NCBI RefSeq assembly: GCF_016786325.1
Contig: NZ_JADWYU010000186.1
Coordinates: 1 to 39,132, forward strand
DNA: 39,132 bases
Direction: 5' to 3'
From: Frankia nepalensis
GTDB lineage: Bacteria; Actinomycetota; Actinomycetes; Frankiales; Frankiaceae
Positions 8,437-15,794 of this stretch are shown here, piece after piece. How positions within the stretch are numbered: position 1 is the stretch's first letter; the number at the start of each line of letters is the position of its first letter. The notes below the pieces were generated by a model. It had not been told where the DNA came from and made no database searches. It saw only the letters and a list, made by a program, of their open reading frames with translations. A program made the position numbers and the translations under genes.

Positions 8437-9288
8437 CTAGCCGAGGTAGGCGTTACGTACGGCTTCGTCGGCCTGGATCTGGGCCGGGGTGCCCTCGGCC
8501 AGCACCGCGCCGAGGTTGAGCACGGTGATCCGGTCGCACATCCGCATGACGAACCCGGCGTCGTGCTCGACGAGCAGGATCGCGGTCCCCTTGCCGCGCA
8601 GCGACTGGATCAGGTCGCCGAACCGCTCGGACTCGGCATGGTCGAGCCCCGAGGTCGGCTCGTCGAGCAGCAGCAGCCGCGGCTCGTCGACGATCGCTCT
8701 GGCGAGCTCGACGAGCCGCTGCTGGCCGAGCGGCAGCGAGCCGGCGGCGGCGCGGCGGCAGTCGGCCAGGCCGCACCAGGCCAGCACCTCGTCGGCCTTC
8801 TCCCGGCGGGACCGCTCCAGCGCGCGCCGGCCCGGCCAGGCGACCAGGTCCGCGAGCACGCCGCCTCCGCCGCCGTGCCACTCGAGCGCGGCCAGCACGT
8901 TGTCCTCCACGGACAGCCAGCTGAAGACCTGGGCCCGCTGGAAGGTGCGGCGCATGCCGAGCCTGGCGCGCGCGGTGGACGACAGCCCGCTGACCTCGCG
9001 GCCGGCGAACTGGACGCCGCCCACCGTCGGCGGGGTGATGCCGGAGACGATGTCGAACAGCGTCGTCTTGCCGGCGCCGTTCGGGCCGATGAGCCCCTGT
9101 ACCCGGCCCGGCGCGACCTCCAGCGAGACGTTCGTCAGCGCCTGGACGCCGCCGAACCGCTTGCTGATGCCATACAGGCGCAGCAACGGTTCCGGGGCGC
9201 CCCCGGCGGTGGTCGCCGCGCCGGACGGGGCCGCCAGTGCCGTGGCCGTCGTCGCGGCCGGCGTCGAGTCGCTAGCGCCAGGCGGCAT
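8437..9288 (-). CDS. ABC transporter ATP-binding protein, LivG-type
   Basis: The 283-residue ATPase has Walker A GPNGAGKTT, the LPLGQQRLVELARA signature region (the usual LSGG is replaced by LPLGQ, a common LivG variant), Walker B LLLLDEPTSGLD and the switch His in VEHD. About 35 residues of Ala/Thr-rich sequence precede the domain. ATG 9288 was chosen because GGAGG lies five bases upstream; an upstream in-frame ATG at 9354 would put the -10 region inside the gene. It is the second ATPase of the importer, paired with the LivF domain of the next gene. A promoter with its own regulon motif lies immediately upstream, so it can be transcribed separately from the thiolase-fold gene. Confidence 0.88.
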   Translation of the reverse strand: MPPGASDSTPAATTATALAAPSGAATTAGGAPEPLLRLYGISKRFGGVQALTNVSLEVAPGRVQGLIGPNGAGKTTLFDIVSGITPPTVGGVQFAGREVSGLSSTARARLGMRRTFQRAQVFSWLSVEDNVLAALEWHGGGGGVLADLVAWPGRRALERSRREKADEVLAWCGLADCRRAAAGSLPLGQQRLVELARAIVDEPRLLLLDEPTSGLDHAESERFGDLIQSLRGKGTAILLVEHDAGFVMRMCDRITVLNLGAVLAEGTPAQIQADEAVRNAYLG

Positions 9289-9320
9289 GGGGCCTCCAAG
9301 TTCAGCCGAACAGTGATCGT

Positions 9321-9354
9321 GGATACTATATGCAATCTGGCGACGATGTAACAA
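9321..9354 (-). promoter_or_regulatory. livG promoter with putative regulon operator, site 2
   Basis: On the minus strand, TTGTTA (9354-9349) and TATAGT (9330-9325) form a -35/-10 pair with an 18-bp spacer. The predicted transcription start is about 30 nt ahead of the livG ATG. The -10 is embedded in GGATACTATATGCAATC (plus strand 9321-9337), which matches site 1 in 14 of 17 positions. A repressor bound here would cover the -10. Confidence 0.6.
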
Positions 9355-9363
9355 GGGTCACGT

Positions 9364-10509
9364 TCAGTCCAGGCCGAGCAGAACGGTCGACGTCGACGAG
9401 AACCAGCCGCCCGTGCCGTTCACGCAGGCCACCCGCGCGTTCGGCACCTGCCGGCCGGCCGCCTCGCCGCGCAGCTGCCGCACGGCCTCCACGAGCAGGA
9501 AGATCCCGCGCATCCCCGGGTGGCAGGCCGACAGGCCACCCCCGTCGGTGTTGGTGGGCATCCGCCCGCCGACCCGCATCGTGCCGCCCTCCAGGTACGC
9601 GCCGCCCTCGCCCCGGCCGCAGAAGCCAAGCGCCTCGAAGGTGAGCAGGACCGTCGAGGTGAACGAGTCGTAGAACTGGCAGACGTCGACGTCCGCCGGG
9701 CTGAGCCCGGCCCGCTCGAAGGCCAGCTTGCCGGACACCGCGGCCGGCGAGACCGTGAAGTCCGTCCATTCCGACATCGTGGTCACGTTGCTCGCGGTGC
9801 CGGTGCCGAGCACCCGCACCGCGGGGCGTGGCAGGTCGGCGGCGCGCTCGGCGGAGGTCAGCACGACCGCGCCCCCGCCGTCGCTGCGGATGCAGCAGTG
9901 CAGCTTGGTGAACGGGGTGGCCACCATCGGCGCGGACAGCACGTCGTCGACGGTGAGCGGGTCCCGGTACATGGCGTCCGGGTTGAGGCTCGCGTTGTGG
10001 CGGGTGTCGACCGCGATGTTCGCGAGCTGCTCGATCGTGGTCCCGAACTCGTGCATGTGCCGGCGTGCCGTCATCGCGTACTTCGCGATCAGCGTGTGCC
10101 CCCACGGCGCCTCGAACTGGCTCGGGCCGCGGGTCGACAGCGACAGGTTCGCGGTTCGCAGCCGCTTCTTGAGGTCCGCGCGGGCCGTCGAGCCGTAGAC
10201 CAGCAGGACGGTGTGCGCGGTGCCCGCCCTGATCGCGTCGACGGCGTGCTCGAGCATGACCTCCCAGGTCGACCCGCCGACCGCGGTCGAGTCGACCCAG
10301 GTCGGCCGCAGCCCGAGGTACTCGGCGAGTTCCACCGGCTGGAGCACCCCGAGCCCGGTGGAGCCGAACCCGTCGACGTCGGCGTGGCTCAGCCCCGCGT
10401 CGGCGAGCGCGCGCGCCGCCGCCTGGTAGTGCAGGGCGAACGGTGTCGCCCCGTCCACCCGCCCGCAGTCCGACAGCGCCGCGCCGACGACGGCTACCTG
10501 CCCCGACAT
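9364..10509 (-). CDS. Thiolase-fold protein, Ltp2-like (SCP-x/lipid-transfer) probable aldolase
   Basis: The 381-residue protein has the SCP-x/nonspecific lipid-transfer thiolase layout, including NTDGGGLSACHPG near the C-terminus and CQFYDSFT before it. Where true thiolases have the acyl-accepting Cys (C-x2-G-S), this protein reads TAVGGST, with Ala76 in that position by my alignment. Loss of that Cys is typical of the Ltp2 group, which works with a DUF35 partner as a retro-aldolase on beta-hydroxyacyl-CoA in steroid side-chain breakdown. A DUF35 gene is encoded nearby at 11263. The ATG at 10509 has GAGGAGG four bases upstream; an open N-terminal extension to 10638 lacks this support. It leads the thiolase-livG-livHMF strand and diverges from the MaoC operon. 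Confidence 0.82.
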   Translation of the reverse strand: MSGQVAVVGAALSDCGRVDGATPFALHYQAAARALADAGLSHADVDGFGSTGLGVLQPVELAEYLGLRPTWVDSTAVGGSTWEVMLEHAVDAIRAGTAHTVLLVYGSTARADLKKRLRTANLSLSTRGPSQFEAPWGHTLIAKYAMTARRHMHEFGTTIEQLANIAVDTRHNASLNPDAMYRDPLTVDDVLSAPMVATPFTKLHCCIRSDGGGAVVLTSAERAADLPRPAVRVLGTGTASNVTTMSEWTDFTVSPAAVSGKLAFERAGLSPADVDVCQFYDSFTSTVLLTFEALGFCGRGEGGAYLEGGTMRVGGRMPTNTDGGGLSACHPGMRGIFLLVEAVRQLRGEAAGRQVPNARVACVNGTGGWFSSTSTVLLGLD

Positions 10510-10537
10510 ACGTCCTCCTCGCCCAGCAAAGACTGGT

Positions 10538-10552
10538 ACCGCATATCTGACC
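10538..10552. promoter_or_regulatory. Weak regulon-motif-like site upstream of the thiolase-fold gene
   Basis: ACCGCATATCTGACC shares the GCATAT core and flanking positions with the minus strand of site 2 (TTGCATATAG). It lies about 30 bp upstream of the ATG, the same distance as site 2 from livG. The match is partial. Confidence 0.25.
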
Positions 10553-10699
10553 GGTTCGCCCGGCCCTGTTCCACCCCCGGCCACCATCCCGCCAGCAACG
10601 GCGGCACGACCGGCGACACAACAACCACGACGCGTCACGCGGCCCGACCGGTCCCGGGAGGCGCCGCGCGGGTGGACGAAACGGTCATCCCGACCGACA

Positions 10700-10716
10700 G
10701 TTTGTATATACTATGC
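10700..10716. promoter_or_regulatory. Putative regulon operator, site 3, upstream of the MaoC operon
   Basis: GTTTGTATATACTATGC is the reverse orientation of sites 1 and 2, matching each in 13 of 17 positions. It includes the palindromic core GTATATAC and, on the plus strand, a good -10 hexamer TATACT at 10707-10712. It is the only A/T-rich patch in the 286-bp divergent region and lies about 80 bp before the MaoC start. No convincing -35 was seen. Confidence 0.55.
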
Positions 10717-10795
10717 GATCACGGTTCCAGGCGCCTCCACCAGGCGCCATCCCCGCGGAGCACCCGTCCCCGCAGAGCACCCGTCGGGAGAGCGC

Positions 10796-11266
10796 ATGGC
10801 CGAAGGCACGACGGCACCAGACAAGGGCCCTGTCTTCTTCGAGGACCTCGAGGTCGGCGGGAAGGCGCCAGTACGGACGCTCACGCTGACGCGCACGGAC
10901 CTGGTCCGCTACGCGGGCGCGTCCCGCGACTTCAACCCGCTGCACCACGACGACGAGCGGGCGCGCGCCGCCGGCATGAAGAGCGTGTTCGGGCACGGCA
11001 TGTTCTCCGCCGGGCTGCTCGCGACCGCGCTGACCGACCTCGTCGGCGTCGGGAACCTGCGCGGCTACAAGGTGCGCTTCACGACCCAGGCCTGGCCCGG
11101 CGACGCGCTGAGCACCGACATCACGGTCACGGGCAAGGACGAGGCGACCGGCACCGTCCAGCTCGACTGCCAGGTGGTGAACACGGACGGCAAGGCCGTG
11201 GTCGCCGGTTCCGCGGTCGCGACGCCCGTTCGCGCGCGAGGGAACGCGGGAGGGCCGGCGTCATGA
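10796..11266 (+). CDS. MaoC-family enoyl-CoA hydratase (catalytic hotdog subunit)
   Basis: The 156-residue single-hotdog protein carries the (R)-hydratase motif YAGASRDFNPLH, with Asp45 and His50 as the likely catalytic pair. It would add water across an enoyl-CoA double bond. The ATG at 10796 follows GGGAGAG. Its stop overlaps the next start (ATGA at 11263), so it is translationally coupled to the DUF35 gene. The MaoC-DUF35 adjacency mirrors ChsH1/ChsH2, the hydratase acting just before Ltp2 retro-aldol cleavage in cholesterol side-chain degradation. The substrate in this organism is unknown. Confidence 0.85.
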   Translation: MAEGTTAPDKGPVFFEDLEVGGKAPVRTLTLTRTDLVRYAGASRDFNPLHHDDERARAAGMKSVFGHGMFSAGLLATALTDLVGVGNLRGYKVRFTTQAWPGDALSTDITVTGKDEATGTVQLDCQVVNTDGKAVVAGSAVATPVRARGNAGGPAS

Positions 11267-11673
11267 GCGGCCCCCGGTTCGACCTGCCGACGATCGAGGC
11301 GGAGACCGCGCCCTGGTGGGACGCGGCCCGCCGCGGCGAGCTGCTGATCCGCCGCTGCGGCGACTGCCGCAAGGCGCACCTCTACCCGCGCCCGTTCTGC
11401 CCGGCCTGCTGGAGCGAGAACGTCACCTGGGAGCGGGCCGCCGGCACCGGCACCCTCTACACCTGGTCCGAGGTCCGGGCGAACGACCTGCCGCCGTTCA
11501 AGGGCCGGGTCCCCTACATCGCGGCGATCGTCGACCTCGACGAGGGCCCGCGGCTGGAGACCAACATCGTCGGAGTCACCGAGGCGGAGCTGGCCATCGG
11601 CATGCCCGTCAAGGTCGACTTCCAGACCGACGACGAGGCCGACCTGACCGTCCCCGTCTTCCGCCCCGCCTGA
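11263..11673 (+). CDS. DUF35 (zinc-ribbon OB-fold) acyl-CoA-associated protein
   Basis: The 136-residue protein begins with a helical segment and then a zinc ribbon (CGDC ... CPAC), followed by an OB fold starting at GTGTLYTWSEV. DUF35 proteins bind acyl-CoA and act as obligate partners of thiolase-fold enzymes, for example ChsH2 with Ltp2. The start overlaps the MaoC stop by four bases. The product probably bridges the MaoC hydratase and the Ltp2-like aldolase encoded divergently at 9364-10509, channelling the hydrated acyl-CoA to the cleaving enzyme. That partnership is inferred from family knowledge and gene order. Confidence 0.85.
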   Translation: MSGPRFDLPTIEAETAPWWDAARRGELLIRRCGDCRKAHLYPRPFCPACWSENVTWERAAGTGTLYTWSEVRANDLPPFKGRVPYIAAIVDLDEGPRLETNIVGVTEAELAIGMPVKVDFQTDDEADLTVPVFRPA

Positions 11674-11732
11674 CGGCCCGGCCGGACCCCGCCGCCCCCA
11701 CCCCTCCCGAACGCTTCCCGGAGACCATCACC

Positions 11733-12221
11733 GTGAGCGCCACCGATCTGGTCGGCACCGCCCTGCCGCCGGCGGCCGTCGTCGTCGAGCGCGGCGCCGT
11801 CGCCGCCTTCGCCGAGGCCGTCACCGACACGTCGCCCGTCTACCAGCGGGCCGACGCCGCCCGCGCGGCCGGCTTCGACGCGATCCCCGCTCCGCCCACC
11901 TTCACCTTCGCCGCGCGGCTGCTCGGTGCCTTCCCCGACCTGCAGCCCGCCCGTCCCGAGGGGGCGCTCGAGGTCACGGACGTGATCGCGGCGCTGCGCA
12001 CGGACGGCGGCCTGATCCTGCACGCCGAGCAGGAGTTCACCTACCACCGCCCGGTGCTCACCGGTTCCACCGTGCACCTCACCGGCGAGGTCGAGGACGT
12101 CCGGGTCACCACCAACAGCCGCGGCCAGACGATGACCTTCGTCAGGATCCGGACCGACACCCGCGACGACGCGGGCGAGCTCCTCGTCACCGAGGTCATG
12201 ACCCTGCTGCACCGCGCCTGA
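11733..12221 (+). CDS. MaoC/FAS1-type hotdog protein, probably non-catalytic partner
   Basis: From the GTG at 11733 the product is 162 residues and has the N-terminal FAS1-dehydratase-like hotdog fold (SPVYQRADAARAAGF ... APPTFTFAARL ... EQEFTYHRPV). The D-x-N-P-x-H hydratase motif of the upstream MaoC protein is absent; the corresponding segment reads TDTSPVY. Such non-catalytic hotdogs usually form heterodimers with a catalytic MaoC. CGGAG lies nine bases before the GTG; the start is moderately certain because the frame is open further upstream through the DUF35 gene. It lies 59 nt after DUF35 in the same operon, so a two-hotdog hydratase plus DUF35 complex is likely. Confidence 0.75.
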   Translation: MSATDLVGTALPPAAVVVERGAVAAFAEAVTDTSPVYQRADAARAAGFDAIPAPPTFTFAARLLGAFPDLQPARPEGALEVTDVIAALRTDGGLILHAEQEFTYHRPVLTGSTVHLTGEVEDVRVTTNSRGQTMTFVRIRTDTRDDAGELLVTEVMTLLHRA

Positions 12222-12252
12222 CCGAGCCGGCCGGCGGCCGGCCCAGGAGGTG

Positions 12253-12336
12253 ATGCCGACCCAGGAGGTAATGGTTGTCGCATTTGGCGGGCAGGGCGTC
12301 CGGACGCGAGGCGCGTCGCCGGTGATCACGGAATGA
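12253..12336 (+). CDS. 27-codon leader ORF coupled to the CoA-transferase gene
   Basis: An ATG at 12253 follows CCAGGAGGTG. A second in-frame ATG at 12271 follows a near-copy, CCAGGAGGTA, so the Shine-Dalgarno/start unit is duplicated in tandem at an 18-bp period. The frame runs for 27 codons and ends in TGA at 12334-12336, overlapping the CoA-transferase ATG at 12333 (ATGA). The CoA-transferase has no good Shine-Dalgarno of its own, so translation of this leader may be needed for its expression. The peptide is not recognised and has no obvious attenuation codons. The gap between AGGAGG and ATG is short (2 nt), which weakens the case. Confidence 0.4.
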   Translation: MPTQEVMVVAFGGQGVRTRGASPVITE

Positions 12337-13574
12337 TGTCGTTCGTGACGACCTCCGCCGAGACGACGCCCGAGTCCCCCGCCGCCCCCGGACCGCTGCC
12401 GCTCGCCGGGCTGCTCGTCGTCGGCCTCGAGCAGGCCGTCGCCGCGCCGATCGCGACCCGGCACCTGGCCGACCTGGGCGCCCGCGTCGTCAAGGTGGAG
12501 AACCCGCGCGGCGGCGACATGGCCCGCTCCTACGACGGCGCGTGGCACGGCGAGATCGGGGCGCACTTCGCCTGGCTCAACCGGGGCAAGGAGTCGTTCG
12601 CGGTCAACCTGCGTGACCCGCGCGGCGCCGCGGCGCTCGAGGAGCTGGTCGCCCGCGCCGACGTCGTGGTGCAGAACCTCGCCCCGGGGGCCGCCGCCCG
12701 CCGGGGGCTCGCGGCCGAGCAGCTGCACGCCAGGTACCCGCGGGTCGTCGCCGTCGACATCTCCGGCTACGGCGAGGGCGGCCCGCTCTCGCACAAGCGG
12801 GCCTACGACCTGCTGGTCCAGTCCGAGTCCGGGTCGTGCGCGATCACCGGCCACGAGGGCCACCCGGCCAAGGCGGGCATCCCGCTGGCCGACATCGGCG
12901 GCGGCATGTACACGCTCACCTCCGTGCTCGCCGCGCTGTACGCACGCAACGCCACCGGCAGGGGCGCGGCCATCCAGGTCGGCCTGTTCGACGCCGCGGT
13001 CGAGTGGATGGGCTACGCGCTGAACTACACGATGGGCAGCGGCCTGGTGCAGGAGCCGAACGGCGTGAGCTCGCCGGCGGTCGCGCCCTACGGCAACTAC
13101 CGGACGGCCGACGACCAGGTGCTCGTGGTCGGCACGACGAACAACGGCGAGTGGCAGCGGCTCGCGCGGGAGGTCCTGGGCCGGCCCGACCTCGCCGACG
13201 ACAAGCGGTTCACCGAGAACGACGACCGGGTCCGCGAGCGTGCGCCGCTCGACGTCGAGATCGCCGCGTGGGCGCGCACCGTCACCCTCGCCGACGCCCG
13301 GGAACAGCTGGACAAGGCCGGGATCGGCAACGCCCGGCTCAACACCGTCCCGGACGTCATCGACCACCCGCACCTGGCCGCCCGCGACCGCTGGCGCGAG
13401 GTCGCCTCCCCCGCCGGCCCCGTGCGCGCGGTCCTCCCGCCGCCGGTGAACAAGGACTGGGCCTTCCCGATGGGTGAGATTCCCGCGGTCGGCCAGCACA
13501 ACGAGGCGATCCTGAGAGAGCTCGGCCGCTCCCCCGACGAGATCGCCGCGCTGCGCGCCGACGGCGTCATCTGA
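12333..13574 (+). CDS. Family III CoA-transferase (CaiB/BaiF)
   Basis: The 413-residue protein matches the usual length of formyl-CoA/carnitine-type class III CoA-transferases. It has the N-terminal GLLVVGLEQAVAAPIATRHLADLGARVVKVE segment (CoA-binding Rossmann half) and the GIPLADIGGGMY segment, in which Asp187 aligns with the acyl-anhydride-forming catalytic Asp. It would move CoA between a product and a new substrate acid, sparing ATP. The start ATG at 12333 is coupled to an upstream leader ORF; GTG 12345 is an alternative. It is the last gene of the MaoC-DUF35-hotdog operon and ends converging on the kinase gene. Confidence 0.88.
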   Translation: MMSFVTTSAETTPESPAAPGPLPLAGLLVVGLEQAVAAPIATRHLADLGARVVKVENPRGGDMARSYDGAWHGEIGAHFAWLNRGKESFAVNLRDPRGAAALEELVARADVVVQNLAPGAAARRGLAAEQLHARYPRVVAVDISGYGEGGPLSHKRAYDLLVQSESGSCAITGHEGHPAKAGIPLADIGGGMYTLTSVLAALYARNATGRGAAIQVGLFDAAVEWMGYALNYTMGSGLVQEPNGVSSPAVAPYGNYRTADDQVLVVGTTNNGEWQRLAREVLGRPDLADDKRFTENDDRVRERAPLDVEIAAWARTVTLADAREQLDKAGIGNARLNTVPDVIDHPHLAARDRWREVASPAGPVRAVLPPPVNKDWAFPMGEIPAVGQHNEAILRELGRSPDEIAALRADGVI

Positions 13575-13643
13575 GCGCGCCGGCCGCGCCGAGCCCGTTC
13601 CGCTGCCCGGACGGACGCGCGGACGGGCGGCCGGACGGACGGG

Positions 13644-15794
13644 TCACGAGGCGGGCGGGGGCCACCACAGGCGGACCATGCCATCCACGCCAGCCGAGGC
13701 GATGCGGGTGCCCGACGGCGCGAACGCCACCGCGGTGACCGCGCCCGCGTGGACGCTGTTCGCGCCGTCGGCGGCGCGCAGCTCGCGCAGGCCGACGAGC
13801 TGGCGCCCGCCGTCGGTGTCCCACAGCTCGACGGTCCCGGCGGGGGTGCCGAAGGCGACCCGGGCGCCGTCCGGCGACAGCGCCACCGCGCTCTTCACCG
13901 TCAGGCCATTGGTCTGGTAGGTCCGGCGGAGCTGGCCGGGGTGGCGGCGGCCGCGCGGGACGATCACCTCGTAGAGCTCCACCGCCCCGCCCGGCAGGGC
14001 GGTCACGACCAGGGCGCCGTCGAAGGAGAGGGCCAGCAGCGGCGCGGCCCCGGGCTCGAGCTGGCCCTGCGCGTCGCCGGCGGGCCGCGGCCGCGGCTGG
14101 TACGAGGCCGCCCACAGCCAGCCTCCGCCGTGCCACACGTGCACTCCCTGATCGCTCAGCGCGGCCAGGCGGGCGCCGTCGCGGGAGAACGCCAGCGTGT
14201 CCAGCTGGTAGGGACTGTCCAGGCGCCTGAGCAGGCGCCCGCCGGCCGCGTCCTGGATCGCGACGCCGCCGGGGAACGACCGGGCGGCGAACCGGCCATC
14301 GGGAGAGAACACCGCGTCACCGGACATGAAGTACTGACCGGCCACGCGTCCCGTGACCGCCTCCCACCGCCGCGCCGTCTGGTCGGTCCCGTGGGAGATG
14401 ACCTGAGTGGCGTCCGGGGAGCAGACGACCGCGCGCACCGCGCCGGCGTGGCCGGTCAGGCGGGCGAGCTGGCGGCCTCGGACCGCGTCCCAGACCCGCA
14501 CCGTCTGGTCGTCCCCGGCCGACACGAGGCGGCTGCCGTCCAGGGAGAACATCAGCGCGCGCACCGGGCCGGCGTGGCCGGTCAGCCGGTCGGGCTGGCT
14601 GTCGACGGGCGTCTCCCGGGGCCGGGGCATCCGGGAGTTCCCGTCGAGGTGGCGGCCGCGGGTCCGGGACTCGGGCCGCGGCGGGCGCCGTGGCTCGCCG
14701 GGCCGTGGGGTGTCCGGCCGCGGGGTGTCGGAATACGGAGTGTCCGGCCGCGGGGAGTCGCGATGCGGTGTGTCCGGCCGCGGAGTGTCGGAATACGGAG
14801 TGTCCGGCCGCGGGGAGTCGCGATGCGGTGTGTCCGGCCGCGGGGTGTCCGGCGGCGGGGAGTCGTGACGCGGGTCGGACAGGTCGACGAGGTGTCGCGG
14901 GCGGTGGGTCGTCGGCCGCGCGCGCGGGTCGATGACCGTGCTCTCAGCCGTCGAGTCGGCCCGTTCCGGCCGGGAGGTCGGCCGGAGTGTCTCCGTCTCC
15001 CCGGTGAAGAAGGCCAGCAGTTCGGCGACCGTGGGCCGGTTGTCGGGGCTCTTGTCCAGGCACGCGCGGATCGTGGCCCGCAGCGAGCTGCCAAGCGTCC
15101 CCAGGTCTGGTTCGCGGGTAAGGATGCGGAACATCAGCGTCGACAGCTGCGGATGGTCAAAGGGGCCGTTACCGGTACCGGCAAAGGTGAGCAGGGCGCC
15201 GAGGGCGAAGACATCGGCCTTGGCGGTGACCGGATCGCCGTTGATCTGTTCTGGCGACATGTAGGCGTAGCTACCGAAGACGGCGCCAGCCACCGTCAGC
15301 GTGCTCGCGGTGGCGACGTGCGCGATCCCGAAGTCGATGATGCGCGGCCCGTCCTCCGCCATGATGATGTTGCCCGGCTTGAGGTCTCGGTGGATGAGCC
15401 CGCATCTGTGGATCGCGGCCAGTCCCTCGGCCAGCCCGGCGCCGAGCGCCCGTACCGCGCTCTCGTCGAACAGCCCGCCATCCTTGACGGCGTCCAGCAG
15501 CGACGGGCCCGGGATGAAGGCGGTAACCATCCATGGCGGGTCGGCGTCCGGGGCGGCGTCGACGACCGGCGCGGTGTGGAATCCGCCGACCAGGCGGGCG
15601 GCGGCGACCTCCCGGGTAAACCGCCGCCGAAAGTCCAGGTCATTGGCGAACTCGGACTTCATGACCTTGACCGCGACCTTGCGGCCGCTCGGCGAGACGC
15701 CCAGGAAAACCCGGCCCATCCCGCCTTCGCCCAGCCGGCCGAGCAGCCGGTACTCGCCCACTTGTCGCGGATCGCCATCCCGCAGCGGATCCAC
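13644..15794 (-). CDS. Serine/threonine protein kinase with C-terminal WD40 propeller
   Basis: This 716-residue protein has a Hanks-type kinase domain at residues 14-275: glycine loop GRLGEGGMG, Lys43, HRDLKPGN with Asp137, and DFG with Asp154. A hydrophilic linker of about 130 residues includes tandem PDTP/DSPRPDTP repeats, rich in possible phosphorylation sites. Seven WD40-like blades span 403-716, the first two with LTGHAG...VRVWD-type signatures and the last ending in VRLWW. No transmembrane helix is visible, so it is probably cytoplasmic, unlike PknB. The GTG at 15794 is the start. Phosphorylation targets are unknown; the propeller may dock substrates or act as a sensor. Such kinase-WD40 fusions are typical of Frankia, Streptomyces and cyanobacteria. 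Confidence 0.9.
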   Translation of the reverse strand: MDPLRDGDPRQVGEYRLLGRLGEGGMGRVFLGVSPSGRKVAVKVMKSEFANDLDFRRRFTREVAAARLVGGFHTAPVVDAAPDADPPWMVTAFIPGPSLLDAVKDGGLFDESAVRALGAGLAEGLAAIHRCGLIHRDLKPGNIIMAEDGPRIIDFGIAHVATASTLTVAGAVFGSYAYMSPEQINGDPVTAKADVFALGALLTFAGTGNGPFDHPQLSTLMFRILTREPDLGTLGSSLRATIRACLDKSPDNRPTVAELLAFFTGETETLRPTSRPERADSTAESTVIDPRARPTTHRPRHLVDLSDPRHDSPPPDTPRPDTPHRDSPRPDTPYSDTPRPDTPHRDSPRPDTPYSDTPRPDTPRPGEPRRPPRPESRTRGRHLDGNSRMPRPRETPVDSQPDRLTGHAGPVRALMFSLDGSRLVSAGDDQTVRVWDAVRGRQLARLTGHAGAVRAVVCSPDATQVISHGTDQTARRWEAVTGRVAGQYFMSGDAVFSPDGRFAARSFPGGVAIQDAAGGRLLRRLDSPYQLDTLAFSRDGARLAALSDQGVHVWHGGGWLWAASYQPRPRPAGDAQGQLEPGAAPLLALSFDGALVVTALPGGAVELYEVIVPRGRRHPGQLRRTYQTNGLTVKSAVALSPDGARVAFGTPAGTVELWDTDGGRQLVGLRELRAADGANSVHAGAVTAVAFAPSGTRIASAGVDGMVRLWWPPPAS
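14711..14850 (-). repeat. 60-bp in-frame tandem repeat in the kinase linker
   Basis: Two nearly identical 60-bp units (14711-14770 and 14771-14830) and a third 20-bp partial copy encode a 20-residue peptide repeat rich in Pro, Asp, Thr and Ser. The near-perfect DNA identity indicates recent expansion and possible length variation between strains. Confidence 0.85.
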
